Made by a program: the position numbers and the translations under genes. From Sphingopyxis sp. BSN-002 (GTDB lineage: Bacteria > Pseudomonadota > Alphaproteobacteria > Sphingomonadales > Sphingomonadaceae), in the NCBI RefSeq assembly GCF_022024275.1, contig NZ_CP091804.1:3552501-3616500 (forward strand): a stretch of DNA of 64,000 nt. Reading direction: 5' to 3'. Positions 45,268-54,410 of this stretch are shown here, piece by piece. The notes beneath the pieces were generated by a model. That model was not told where the DNA came from, made no database searches, and saw only the letters and a list, made by a program, of their open reading frames with translations. Position 1 is the stretch's first letter; every line of letters starts with the position of its first letter.

Positions 45268-46470
45268 ATGTCGTTCGCTTCCGCACTGATCCTTCTCGTT
45301 TCGGCTGCACCGCCTCCCGCGGCGGTCGCGGTTCGCTTCGATCGCGACGGGGCCGTCGAGACACGTGTTTCCGAAGGGCTGGCCGATCCTGCACGCGGCC
45401 GGGTGGCAACGGCCGACGACCCGGTGCGCGTCGCTTCCGTTTCAAAGCTCGTCGTCGCGCTCGGCGTGATGCGACTCGTCGAGGCAGGGAAACTCGACCT
45501 CGATCGCGACGTGTCGGAATATCTGGGCTGGCGGCTCCGACATCCGGCGTGGCCCGACCGGCCCGTCACGCTCGCGGCGCTCCTCGGCCACCGGTCCGGG
45601 CTGACCGACAATATCGACTATGCGTTGCCGCTAGATGCGGACCTCGAGACGGAGCTTTCCAAGCCCGCAGCATGGGACAATGCCCGTCCGCCCGGCGGCG
45701 ATTTCGCTTACGCCAATCTGAATCTGCCGGTGGTAGCGGCGGCGATCGAGGGGGCGACCGGTGAGCGGTTCGATCAGGCGATGTCGCACCTCGTCTTCCA
45801 GCCGCTCGGCCTCGACGCCTGCTTCAACTGGCCGACCTGCAGTGATGGGGCGGTGGCGCGGGCCGTCGTGCTCCGTGGCGCCGACGGTACCGTCCAGCGC
45901 GACGATCTTGGCGGCAAGCGGCCGGATTGCCCGGTGGTTCCGGCAACGGACGGCAGCTGCGACCTCGCGCGCTATCGCCTCGCGCGCCATGGCGCGGGCT
46001 TCAGTCCGCAGGGTGGTCTTCGCATTTCGGCCAACGGGCTGGCGCGCATCGGTGTCCTGTTGCTGCGCAACGGTGAAGGGTTTCTGAAGCCCGAAAGCCT
46101 TGCCCGACTCCGGACGATGACCGCAGTCCATCCCGCGAGCGGGGAGGGGGCAGGCGGGTTCTTCTGCGAATATGGCATTGCAATGCACAGCACCGGCGGG
46201 CCGGCATTGGCCGATCCGGCCTGCCGCGACGACCTGTTCGGCGACGGGCGGTTGCGGTTCGGCCATTCGGGCGACGCCTATGGTTTGCGATCTGGTTTGT
46301 GGTTCGATCTTGAAGCGGGCGACGGCATTGCCTATTTCACGACGCAGGTACCGGAGGGACAGAAAGGGGAGCGTTCGGCCTATAGCAGCGCGGAGGAAGC
46401 GCTGATCGACAGGGCGCTTCGTCGACCGACCGGTGCCAGACCTCTTGCCAGCCCTGCCGCTGGGCACTAG
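45268..46470 (+). CDS. Serine hydrolase of the beta-lactamase (class C-like) family
   Basis: The 400-residue protein has SxxK in VASVSKLVVALG, YxN in FAYANLNLP and a C-terminal FGHSGDAYGLRSG. It has a short hydrophobic N-terminus that is probably a signal (FASALILLVSAAPPPAA). Such proteins range from esterases to D-aminopeptidases; no resistance role can be claimed. It lies 31 bp downstream of the TPR protein and may be co-transcribed. Confidence 0.85.
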   Translation: MSFASALILLVSAAPPPAAVAVRFDRDGAVETRVSEGLADPARGRVATADDPVRVASVSKLVVALGVMRLVEAGKLDLDRDVSEYLGWRLRHPAWPDRPVTLAALLGHRSGLTDNIDYALPLDADLETELSKPAAWDNARPPGGDFAYANLNLPVVAAAIEGATGERFDQAMSHLVFQPLGLDACFNWPTCSDGAVARAVVLRGADGTVQRDDLGGKRPDCPVVPATDGSCDLARYRLARHGAGFSPQGGLRISANGLARIGVLLLRNGEGFLKPESLARLRTMTAVHPASGEGAGGFFCEYGIAMHSTGGPALADPACRDDLFGDGRLRFGHSGDAYGLRSGLWFDLEAGDGIAYFTTQVPEGQKGERSAYSSAEEALIDRALRRPTGARPLASPAAGH

Positions 46471-46517
46471 GGCAAATCCCAACATTCACGCCATAGTCAG
46501 AAAAAAAGGAATTGTGC

Positions 46518-46754
46518 ATGAGCGATTCGGCTGAAAAGGTTAAAAAGATCGTCGTCGAGCATCTCGGCGTCGAAGCCGACAAGGTCACCGAAGAAGCGAG
46601 CTTCATCGACGATCTGGGCGCCGACAGCCTCGACATCGTCGAACTGGTGATGGCGTTCGAAGAAGAATTCGGCGTCGAAATCCCCGACGATGCGGCGGAA
46701 AAGATCGCCACCGTCAAGGATGCGATCGACTATATCGAAGCGAACAAGGGCTAA
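46518..46754 (+). CDS. acpP: Acyl carrier protein
   Basis: AcpP carries growing acyl chains on a phosphopantetheine attached to the Ser of the DSL motif ([19 protein letters not shown]). The acidic 78-residue product is normal in length. The ATG at 46518 follows AAAGGAATT. A terminator between acpP and fabF would let acpP be made in excess. Confidence 0.97.
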   Translation: MSDSAEKVKKIVVEHLGVEADKVTEEASFIDDLGADSLDIVELVMAFEEEFGVEIPDDAAEKIATVKDAIDYIEANKG

Positions 46755-46809
46755 TCGGCCCCGTCCGGCATAGCCGGACGCGGCGGCGACGCCGCCCACG
46801 CGTTTCCGG

Positions 46810-46854
46810 CTTCCCGGTCCAGAGCTTCACGCCCTGTGACCGGGAAGCTTTTTT
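46810..46854 (+). terminator. Rho-independent terminator between acpP and fabF
   Basis: CTTCCCGGTC (46810-46819) and GACCGGGAAG (46838-46847) form a 10-bp stem with an 18-nt loop, followed by CTTTTTT. A second small hairpin, GTCCGGC-ATA-GCCGGAC, lies just upstream near 46764. Confidence 0.88.
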
Positions 46855-46917
46855 CTTGGGATCGCGATTTTGAATATACGGACGCCTGCGGGGGCAGGGC
46901 CGACGAAAGGAATGCAT

Positions 46918-48180
46918 ATGCGCCGGGTTGTGGTGACGGGTTTGGGTTTGGTGACGCCGCTGGGCGGCGATGTGGAAACCACCTGGAAGAATCTGATCGC
47001 CGGCAAGTCGGGCGCGGGCCCGATCACCCATTTCGACGCGTCGGACCAGAAATGCACGATCGCATGCGAGGTCAAGGGCCCCGACCATGAATATGGCTTC
47101 GACCCCGGCAAGCGCGTCGACCACAAGGTCCAGCGTCAGGTCGATCCTTTCATCATCTTCGGCATCGACGCCGCCGGACAGGCCCTCGAAGACGCCGGCC
47201 TCACCGATCTCACCGAAGAGCAGAAGGTGCGTGCCGGCTGCTCGATCGGATCGGGTATCGGCGGTCTGCCCGGCATCGAGAGCGAGAGTCTGCTGCTCGC
47301 CGAAAAGGGACCGGGCCGCGTCTCGCCGCACTTCGTCCACGGCCGCCTGATCAACCTGATTTCGGGTCAGGTCAGCATCAAATACGGCCTCAAGGGTCCC
47401 AATCACGCCGTCGTCACCGCCTGTTCGACCGGCGCACACTCGATCGGCGATGCCGCGCGGATGATCCGCGACGACGACGCCGACATCATGCTCGCAGGTG
47501 GCGCCGAAGCGACGATCTGTCCGATCGGCATCGCCGGCTTCGCGCAGGCGCGCGCACTCAACATGAGCTATAACGACCGCCCCGAACAGGCGAGCCGTCC
47601 CTATGATAAGGACCGCGACGGCTTCGTGATGGGCGAGGGCGCGGGCGTCGTCGTGCTCGAGGAATATGAGCACGCCAAGGCGCGCGGCGCCAAGATCTAT
47701 GCCGAAGTCGTCGGATACGGCCTGTCGGGCGACGCCTATCACGTCACCGCGCCCGACCCCGAGATGGACGGCGCCTTCCGTTCGATGAGCGCGGCGCTGA
47801 AGAAGGCGGGCATGACCCCCGCCGACATCGACTATATCAACGCGCACGGCACCTCGACGATGGCCGACACGATCGAACTCGGTGCGGTGAAGCGCCTGTT
47901 CGGCGACGCGATGTCGAACGTATCGATGAGCTCGACCAAGTCGGCGATCGGCCACTTGCTGGGCGGCGCGGGTGCGGTCGAGACGATCTTCTGCATCCTC
48001 GCGATCCGCGATCAGGTCGTTCCCCCGACGCTCAACCTCGACAATCCGGACGAAGGCACCGAAGGCGCCGACCTCGTCCCCAAGGTCGCGAAGAAGCGCA
48101 AGGTCAAGGCGGCGCTCAATAACAGCTTCGGCTTTGGCGGCACGAACGCCAGCCTGATCGTCAAAGCGGTCGAAGACTGA
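46918..48180 (+). CDS. fabF: 3-oxoacyl-ACP synthase II
   Basis: FabF condenses malonyl-ACP with acyl-ACP in fatty acid elongation. The 420-residue protein has the Cys-His-His triad in VTACSTGAHSIGDA, NAHGTSTMADTIELGA and SSTKSAIGHLLGGAG. NNSFGFGGTN is at the C-terminus. I chose the ATG at 46918 over 46912 for spacing from AAAGG. It lies 5 bp before mltG. Confidence 0.97.
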   Translation: MRRVVVTGLGLVTPLGGDVETTWKNLIAGKSGAGPITHFDASDQKCTIACEVKGPDHEYGFDPGKRVDHKVQRQVDPFIIFGIDAAGQALEDAGLTDLTEEQKVRAGCSIGSGIGGLPGIESESLLLAEKGPGRVSPHFVHGRLINLISGQVSIKYGLKGPNHAVVTACSTGAHSIGDAARMIRDDDADIMLAGGAEATICPIGIAGFAQARALNMSYNDRPEQASRPYDKDRDGFVMGEGAGVVVLEEYEHAKARGAKIYAEVVGYGLSGDAYHVTAPDPEMDGAFRSMSAALKKAGMTPADIDYINAHGTSTMADTIELGAVKRLFGDAMSNVSMSSTKSAIGHLLGGAGAVETIFCILAIRDQVVPPTLNLDNPDEGTEGADLVPKVAKKRKVKAALNNSFGFGGTNASLIVKAVED

Positions 48181-48185
48181 TCGCC

Positions 48186-49121
48186 ATGCGCTGGCTGCTT
48201 GCAGCCCTGATGGCGCTTGCGCTCACCGCCTGTTCGGGCGGCGCGCCGCGCGATACGGTCGTCGTCATCCCGCCCGGATCGAGCATCGCCAAGGCCGGCG
48301 AGATTCTCGAAAAGGCGGGCGCGATCTCGTCTGCGTCGAGCTTTCGCAACCATGCTCGCCTTTTCGGCGGTGACGATCCGATCAAGCCCGGCGAGTACAA
48401 GGTCGCAAAGGGGATGGGTGCGGGAGAAATCCTGAGCCTTCTCCAGTCGGGCAAGACGATCCAGCGCCTGATCATGATCCCGCAGGGCATGCCCTCGATC
48501 ATGGTGTGGGAGCGACTGATGGCCGAACCCCGGCTGAAGGGCGAGATTCCGGTGCCTGCCGAGGGTAGCATCCTGCCCGACAGCTATGCCTTTACCACGG
48601 GCGAAACGCGCGCGGCCGTAGTGAAGCGCATGCAGACGGCGATGAACCGGGCGTTCGACGAGCTCTGGGCGAAGCGCAGCCCGCGCTCGGCAGCAAAGGA
48701 CCGCAACGAAGCGATCACGCTCGCCTCGATCGTCGAGAAGGAAACCGGCGTACCGTCCGAACGCCGCACGGTCGCGGGCGTCTATACCAACCGTCTTGCG
48801 GTGGGCATGAGGCTTCAGGCCGACCCGACGATCATCTATCCGATCACCAAGGGCAAGCCACTCGGCCGTCGCATCCTGCGGTCCGAGATTGTGGCGGTGA
48901 ACGATTACAACACCTACAGCATGGTCGGTCTGCCGAAGGGGCCGATCGCCAATCCGGGCAAGGCGTCGATCGCCGCGGTTCTCGATCCCGAGGCGAACGA
49001 TTATCTGTTCTTCGTCGCCAAAGGGGATGGCGGTCACGTCTTTGCGCGCACGCTCAGCGAGCACAATGCCAACGTCCAGAAATGGTACCAGCTTCGCCGC
49101 GACCGCGGAGAAATGGAATGA
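48186..49121 (+). CDS. mltG: Endolytic murein transglycosylase MltG, lipoprotein form
   Basis: MltG cleaves nascent glycan strands and is thought to end polymerisation. The 311-residue protein has an N-terminal lipobox-like LTAC (Cys16), where most MltG have a plain TM anchor. A LysM-like region (IPPGSSIAKAGEILEKAG) and the YceG catalytic domain follow, with Glu184 in LASIVEKETGVP and PTIIYPIT. The fabF-mltG pairing is typical. Its stop overlaps the next start as ATGA. Confidence 0.95.
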   Translation: MRWLLAALMALALTACSGGAPRDTVVVIPPGSSIAKAGEILEKAGAISSASSFRNHARLFGGDDPIKPGEYKVAKGMGAGEILSLLQSGKTIQRLIMIPQGMPSIMVWERLMAEPRLKGEIPVPAEGSILPDSYAFTTGETRAAVVKRMQTAMNRAFDELWAKRSPRSAAKDRNEAITLASIVEKETGVPSERRTVAGVYTNRLAVGMRLQADPTIIYPITKGKPLGRRILRSEIVAVNDYNTYSMVGLPKGPIANPGKASIAAVLDPEANDYLFFVAKGDGGHVFARTLSEHNANVQKWYQLRRDRGEME

Positions 49122-50284
49122 CCCGGGCCGCCCTCTTCGGGCGGCTCGCCGCAATATTCCTGTCGATGGGTTTTGCGCCGGGCGCGAGCGCGGCTGCCGA
49201 TCCGGTCCCAGCGCCGCGATCCTATATCTATATGCGCGGCGTGGAGGGGCCGGTCGTGCGCGAGCCCGACGCGATCGCCGCGGCGCGCGTATGGATGTAT
49301 GAAATCGGCGAAGACTGGTTGCCGCTCGATATTCTGACGACCGAGCAACGCAGCCGGGATTTCCGGAGCGAAACGCACCTCATCCTGTCGGTCGATGTCG
49401 ATGGCGGAGTGAACGGATGCGAAATCGTCCGGTCCGATCTCGCTGCCGATCAGGGCAGCAGAATCTGTGCCGCACTGACAAAGAGCCCGCGGTTCGAGCG
49501 GCGGTATGTCGAAGTCGGCAAACCGGTCGCCTGGGACGCAACCTTCAAGGTCATCGCAGGGACGGTGGTGCCCGATCCGCGGTTACCGTTGCCGTCGGTA
49601 CCCGCGCCTCCGCAATATAGGCCCGACAGGCAGCAATGGCCGCGCCTTGCCTATTTCGGGCGAACCTATGTCGCCGCCTTTCCCCGTCTCTCGGCCGCAA
49701 TGCCCCGTGGCGGCCCGGCGCAGCGGCCCACGACGATCGACGTGACCGTCAATGCCGCAGACGGGGTGACGAAATGCGATATCCTCCAGCCGTCCGGCAG
49801 GGCCGACCTCGACGCATTTGCCTGCTCGACGGCGCGCGACCTGCCGTTCCGGTGGCCGCGGATGACACCCGGCTCGACCACCGATGTCATCCCCCTGCAG
49901 TTCGTATGGGAGGGCAAGCGCAGCCATATCCGCGTCCCGTTGCCGTCCGAGGACCTTGCACCGGTGGTCCGGTTCGATCCGCTTGATACGCGTGAACCGC
50001 GCAGGCAGCGGGCCGTGCCGGGCGTGCTGGAGTCGCCGCCGCTTCCGCCGCATGCGCTCGACGGGATGATTCTCATGTCGTCGCTGATCAGGGCGCCATG
50101 GCTCCGCGTCGAGTACGACAGCAGCGGCAAGGCGACGCGTTGCTATGCCGACATGTCGTCGGGGGATACCGAAATCGATGCGGTGCTCTGCCGGCATATT
50201 TCGGGCGCGTGGCGCTTTCAGCCGGCGGAGGATGTCTTCGGCGATCCGATCGGGGGAAAATGGACGGGATCTATCGGCTTCTGA
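49118..50284 (+). CDS. Secreted protein with two or three TonB-C-like modules
   Basis: The 388-residue product has a signal peptide (ending GASAAAD, about residue 28). It contains repeated modules of about 90 residues with the TonB C-terminal pattern: an IDVTVN strand, G-V-x-x-C, a small polar stretch, then a second Cys and a PFRW-like motif (VDGGVNGCEIVRSD, DGVTKCDILQPSG, SGKATRCYADMSSG). The paired cysteines suggest a disulfide in each module. TonB-C domains bind TonB-boxes or peptidoglycan. There is no TM/Pro-rich spacer, so this is not TonB itself. It overlaps mltG by 4 bp. Confidence 0.7.
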   Translation: MTRAALFGRLAAIFLSMGFAPGASAAADPVPAPRSYIYMRGVEGPVVREPDAIAAARVWMYEIGEDWLPLDILTTEQRSRDFRSETHLILSVDVDGGVNGCEIVRSDLAADQGSRICAALTKSPRFERRYVEVGKPVAWDATFKVIAGTVVPDPRLPLPSVPAPPQYRPDRQQWPRLAYFGRTYVAAFPRLSAAMPRGGPAQRPTTIDVTVNAADGVTKCDILQPSGRADLDAFACSTARDLPFRWPRMTPGSTTDVIPLQFVWEGKRSHIRVPLPSEDLAPVVRFDPLDTREPRRQRAVPGVLESPPLPPHALDGMILMSSLIRAPWLRVEYDSSGKATRCYADMSSGDTEIDAVLCRHISGAWRFQPAEDVFGDPIGGKWTGSIGF

Positions 50285-50316
50285 CGCGGTAGCGGGATCT
50301 GTAGGGGAGGGTGAGC

Positions 50317-51459
50317 ATGCGCGGCATTCCGGGGCTTTTCACGATGACTCTGGCGCTCGCTGCCTGCATGGGCGGCGGCGGGGCGGCGGTGAGTGCCGCC
50401 GACGTGCACATCGAACAGGGCACCGGGCTGGGCTCGCCGCGGGCAACCCACCAATTGGTCGCCGCAGGCAACGGAAAACTGCTTGCGATCGGCGGCTGCG
50501 TGCGGGTGGGTTGCGAGGCGGGGCCCGCGAGCGCGACGGTCGATATCATCGACGCGCGCACCATGGCTGTCGTCGAAATCGGGCATCTGCTTGCGCCTCG
50601 CATCCAGCCTTCCGCCGTCGCCTTGGGCGACGGGCGCGTCCTCGTTCTGGGCGGGTGGGTCGATGGCCGGGTGAGTGCCACGACCGAGATATTCGATCCC
50701 GATACCGGCCGGTCGGTGTCCGGACCGGCGATGGCGAACCCGCGGAACGCGCCGACCGTGATTGCGCTGGCGGACGGCCGCATTCTCGTCGCTGGCGGAT
50801 ATGATGGTGCCGACGTGCTTGCCAGCGCGGAAATCTTCAATCCGGCATCGGGGACGATGACCCCGGTCTCGTCGCTCGGCACGGCCCGCAGCGGCGCGAC
50901 CGGGACGCTTCTGGCCGACGGCCGCGTGCTTGTGGCAGGTGGCGGGCGTCCGGATCGCGAGCCGCGACGCGCCTTGGCGAGCGCGGAAATTTTCGATCCC
51001 TCGTCGGATCGTTTCTCGGCGACCGGTGCCCTTGCGCAAGGCCGGTACAAGCACGGTGCCGTCCGGCTTGCGAACGGCGATGTGCTGATCGTCGGCGGAT
51101 CCGACATTCGCGACTATGGCGGCAAGCTGCGCTCGGTCGAGCGGTTCGACGTCGCGACGGGTCGCTTCGTTCCTGCCGGCAATCTGGCCGATCCGCGGTT
51201 CAAGATTGCCGACGGGTTGCTGCTGCTTCCGGGCAACCGCGTTCTTGTCGCGGCAGGCGGAATCGCACCCGAGATTTTCGACGTCGCCAGCGGAACCGGA
51301 TCGCGCCTCGACTATGACCTTGGCGGACAATGGAATTACATGACGCTCGTCCGTGCCGATGCGAATACGGCGCTTCTCGCCGGCGGTTATCGGGAAGGGC
51401 GGATCGAGCCGACCGATCGCAGCTGGGTCATCCGCCTGCCCGAAGGAGCCGTCTCGTGA
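50317..51459 (+). CDS. Kelch-repeat lipoprotein
   Basis: The 380-residue product has a lipoprotein signal (FTMTLALAAC). About six kelch/galactose-oxidase-type repeats of around 50 residues follow, each with a strand such as ALGDGRVLVLGGW, ALADGRILVAGGY or RLANGDVLIVGGS and a SAEIFDPxSG turn. It is predicted to be a six-bladed propeller in the envelope. No catalytic residues are recognisable. The ATG at 50317 follows GGGGAGGG. The next gene overlaps by 4 bp. Confidence 0.85.
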   Translation: MRGIPGLFTMTLALAACMGGGGAAVSAADVHIEQGTGLGSPRATHQLVAAGNGKLLAIGGCVRVGCEAGPASATVDIIDARTMAVVEIGHLLAPRIQPSAVALGDGRVLVLGGWVDGRVSATTEIFDPDTGRSVSGPAMANPRNAPTVIALADGRILVAGGYDGADVLASAEIFNPASGTMTPVSSLGTARSGATGTLLADGRVLVAGGGRPDREPRRALASAEIFDPSSDRFSATGALAQGRYKHGAVRLANGDVLIVGGSDIRDYGGKLRSVERFDVATGRFVPAGNLADPRFKIADGLLLLPGNRVLVAAGGIAPEIFDVASGTGSRLDYDLGGQWNYMTLVRADANTALLAGGYREGRIEPTDRSWVIRLPEGAVS

Positions 51460-52205
51460 CTGCCAAGCTTTTCCTTCATGGAGTCCCCGACAGCCCGGCG
51501 ATCTGGCGGCCGCTGATCGCTGCGCTCGATCTCGGCGACACGCCGGTCGCCGTACCCGCGCTGCCGGCCTTTACCGCGCCGCTTCCCACCGGGTTTCCTG
51601 CGACCAAGGAAGCCTATGCCGACTGGGCGGTAGGAGAGGCCGAGGTGCTGGCCGCAGAGCACGGCCCGATCGACATCGTCGGCCACGACTGGGGCGCTCT
51701 GATTGCACAGCGCGCCGCGATGCTGCGCCCCGATCTGTTCCGCAGCTGGGCGGTGTCGAACGCCGTCATCGACCCCGACTATCGCGGCCATCGCATCGCG
51801 CGCATCTGGAACACGCCGGTCCTCGGCGAAATCTTCATGTGGCTTAGCAAGCCCGATGCGCTCGCCAAGGGGCTGGCCGAGCAGGGTATGCCCGCTGACA
51901 TCGCCGCCGAGGAAGCCCTGCAATGGGCCAGCAAGGACAAGCGCCGCGCGATCCTGAAGCTGTATCGTTCTGCCAAGGGCCTCAGTTTCGAGCATGACTG
52001 GGCGCGCGACATCGGCAAGCTCCCCGCGAATGGCGCGCTCGTCTGGGGCGAGGGCGATCCCTATGTCGAATTGTCGGTCGCGCAGCGCTTCGCAAAGCGC
52101 ACCGCGACTCCGCTTACCGTGATCGAGGGGGCTGGGCATTGGGCGATCGCCGAGCGTCCGGCGGAGGTTGCGGCGGCACTTCATGCTTTCTGGAACAGCC
52201 TCTAA
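51456..52205 (+). CDS. Alpha/beta-hydrolase
   Basis: The 249-residue protein has HGVPDSPAIWRPL at the oxyanion strand. The elbow reads GHDWGAL, an Asp in place of the usual Ser nucleophile, as in haloalkane dehalogenases and epoxide hydrolases. EGAGHWAIAERP provides the His. The epoxide-hydrolase/dehalogenase-type layout is seen; the substrate is not assignable. It starts with GTG overlapping the kelch stop (GTGA). Confidence 0.85.
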   Translation: MTAKLFLHGVPDSPAIWRPLIAALDLGDTPVAVPALPAFTAPLPTGFPATKEAYADWAVGEAEVLAAEHGPIDIVGHDWGALIAQRAAMLRPDLFRSWAVSNAVIDPDYRGHRIARIWNTPVLGEIFMWLSKPDALAKGLAEQGMPADIAAEEALQWASKDKRRAILKLYRSAKGLSFEHDWARDIGKLPANGALVWGEGDPYVELSVAQRFAKRTATPLTVIEGAGHWAIAERPAEVAAALHAFWNSL

Positions 52206-52366
52206 GCTCCGGATTTCATGAAGTCATCGTCGAGGCCGATCATAGTGAGCCAATTAATCGATTGGATCGCAAACCAGATCGGCGCCATAACCGTTTTCAA
52301 CGAGACAGGGTGTCCCATGGACGACGGCAAGCTCCCCGCAACGGCTTCGTCCATCCCCTCTCGCGC

Positions 52367-52921
52367 ATGGTGACCCGGGCCTTCCCCCCTCCCTCCCGGG
52401 ACACTGGCGCCGCGCCCATCATCCTTACCGGAACGATGGGTGCGGCAGACCAGCGCTTCTTCGACGCCCTCCGCGCCGCGCATTTCCCGCCCGACCGCAA
52501 TCATCTCGCCGCGCATATCACGCTCTTCCATCAGCTTCCGCCGTCGTGCCTCGACGAGCTTGACAGGCTGGTGCGTGCAATTTCTGCCGACACGCCGGCG
52601 CCGGCGGCGAGGGTCAGCGAGGTCTACTCGCTTGGTGGCGGCACCGCCTTCCGGGTCGACAGCCCCGCATTGCTCGGCGTTCGCGCACGCATTGCCGATC
52701 ATTTCCACGGCATGCTCACTGCGCAGGATCGGGGAACGCCGCGGCTTCACATCACGGTCCAGAACAAGGTGACCGCTGCCGAAGCGAAAGCGCTGGTGGC
52801 CGAGTTGTCGGCCGGGTTCCGGTCCCGTGCGCTCGCGATTGTGGGGCTCGCCGCACATCATTATCGCGGCGGACCATGGGAGCGGGCATTCGCACGCAAA
52901 TTTCATGCGTCACGCAGATGA
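52367..52921 (+). CDS. 2H phosphoesterase (2'-5' RNA ligase-like)
   Basis: The 184-residue protein has two HxT motifs, HITLFHQLP and HITVQNK, separated by about 80 residues, which define the 2H phosphoesterase fold. Family enzymes act on cyclic phosphodiesters or 2'-5' linkages. No clear ribosome-binding site precedes the ATG at 52367; the ATG at 52436 (MGAADQRFF) is an alternative. A tRNA gene follows 60 bp downstream. Confidence 0.8.
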   Translation: MVTRAFPPPSRDTGAAPIILTGTMGAADQRFFDALRAAHFPPDRNHLAAHITLFHQLPPSCLDELDRLVRAISADTPAPAARVSEVYSLGGGTAFRVDSPALLGVRARIADHFHGMLTAQDRGTPRLHITVQNKVTAAEAKALVAELSAGFRSRALAIVGLAAHHYRGGPWERAFARKFHASRR

Positions 52922-52981
52922 TATTGACCGGGGGCAAAGCCATGCCTATAGGCGCTGCTCGCCCAAGCGGCGGCCTTTCGG

Positions 52982-53058
52982 GGCGGAGTAGCTCAGCAGG
53001 TTAGAGCAGCGGAATCATAATCCGCGTGTCGGGGGTTCGAGTCCCTCCTCCGCTACCA
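52982..53058 (+). tRNA. tRNA-Met (CAU), elongator type
   Basis: A 77-nt cloverleaf with encoded CCA. The acceptor is GGCGGAG with CTCCGCT (first pair G-U), the D-arm GCTC/GAGC, the anticodon stem GCGGA/TCCGC, and the T-arm GGGGG-TTCGAGT-CCCTC region. The anticodon CAT is at 53016-53018. The overall sequence matches alphaproteobacterial elongator tRNA-Met. It is not the initiator type (no three G-C anticodon-stem pairs). A tRNA-Ile2 with modified C34 is less likely. Confidence 0.92.
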
Positions 53059-53080
53059 ACGCACCATCTTTTCCGGACAG

Positions 53081-54199
53081 CTAGCGCAAGATCGCCTGAT
53101 AGCGCGGATCGAGATTGATCGCCTGCTGCTCGTCGGCGGCAGCCCCCTTGCGGTCGCCATATTTTCTCAGCAGCACGCTGCGATTATAATAGGCACGCGC
53201 CGATTTGGGCGACAGCCGTACGGCGTGGTCGAGGTCGGCAATCGCGGCCTCGCTGTCCCCCTGACGGTCATGGGCGAGCCCGCGATTGAGATAGGCGATC
53301 GACAGGTCGGGAGCGATGGCGATCGCGGCATCGAAGGCGGCAATGGCTTCGTCCGTATTGCCCGCCCAGGCCTGCTTGAGTCCCTCCGAAAGCTGGGCGT
53401 CGGCTTTGCCGCGAACCGCCCTGGCGGCCCCGCCTGCCAGCTTCTCGCATCGCGCCAGCTTCCGGCTCGGGTCGTTCACGGTACAGGCGTTCCAGTCGCC
53501 GCGTCCGACCTGTCTGCTTCGCGAAATGAGCGTGCCGGCAACGACCACATCGCGCCCCTCGTCACGCGAGACGGATTCCGAGGTGACCACCGTCACGGCA
53601 ACCGGTGCGTCCTGCACGACTTGGTTGCGCTTTTGCCCGGTGACCACGATCGGGGCCGCCTCGGCCGCCCGCATTGCCGCCGGCGGCGGCGGTGGTGGCG
53701 GTGGTGGGGGGGGCGGTGGTGGAGGAAGCGTCTGTATGATGCCGGTTGCCTTGGCGGCCGGCGCATTCGCATAGAGCGTCGGGTCCGCCCCGGGCGCGGG
53801 GCTTGCCGGAGCAGCCGTCGCCACAGGCGCCTCCGCCGCGGGGTTGGCGACTGCAGGCGCCTGCGCTGCCGGGGCGTCGTCGGACGAGGCGCGCGTCGGG
53901 CGGTCGCCGGCGACAGGTGGGGGCTGCGGCTCGACGCTGGCTGGCGCAATCATCAGATCGGGGGTTCGCCAGGCAAAGGGCAGGGCGATGACGGCGACCA
54001 ATACAGCGCCCGCGAACAGACCGGCCTGCGGGCGTTGCAGCTTGCTCCACCACGAGGCTGCCTGGGGCCGCGGCTTTCGGGCAGGTACAGGGTCCCCGTC
54101 GAAACGCGCCAGGGCCGCCTCGATGGCCGCCTCGCGCGGTTTCGGCGCAGGCGGCGGCGGTTCGGGCAGCAATGCCCTCAGCTCGTCGTCGCCCGTCAT
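53081..54199 (-). CDS. Single-pass membrane TPR protein with TonB-receptor-like motifs
   Basis: The 372-residue product has a short cytoplasmic N-terminus (EAAIEAALARFDGD), a TM at about 61-77, an Ala/Pro linker and a 17-residue Pro-dominated run. It then carries IVVTGQKR (184-191), VQDAPVAVTVV (195-205) and VVVAGTLISR (218-227), which resemble the mature start and plug of TonB-dependent receptors. Three TPRs follow at about 276-365 (AWAGNTDEAIAAFDAAIAIA onward). It is last in an ECF sigma-VWA-TPR group. The layout would suit an anti-sigma-like sensor, but this is inference. Start: ATG 54199, or GTG 54205. Confidence 0.75.
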   Translation of the reverse strand: MTGDDELRALLPEPPPPAPKPREAAIEAALARFDGDPVPARKPRPQAASWWSKLQRPQAGLFAGAVLVAVIALPFAWRTPDLMIAPASVEPQPPPVAGDRPTRASSDDAPAAQAPAVANPAAEAPVATAAPASPAPGADPTLYANAPAAKATGIIQTLPPPPPPPPPPPPPPPAAMRAAEAAPIVVTGQKRNQVVQDAPVAVTVVTSESVSRDEGRDVVVAGTLISRSRQVGRGDWNACTVNDPSRKLARCEKLAGGAARAVRGKADAQLSEGLKQAWAGNTDEAIAAFDAAIAIAPDLSIAYLNRGLAHDRQGDSEAAIADLDHAVRLSPKSARAYYNRSVLLRKYGDRKGAAADEQQAINLDPRYQAILR

Positions 54200-54410
54200 C
54201 GACACGTCATGCCCGTCGCATGGCCCCTGCGATGGCGCGCGTCGGTGGCATCGCGGCAGTCTGAAACAGGGAAGGGACGCGTTGGCATTGCCGTGTCTTA
54301 TACGCGGAAAACGGCGGCGGTCGAATGTCTCGAATATCGGCGTGCAAATGGCCTTGGCCGATGCGGCGACGCTTGCGATGAAGCGCCGCCGTTCGTTGTT
54401 TTCGTGGTCG

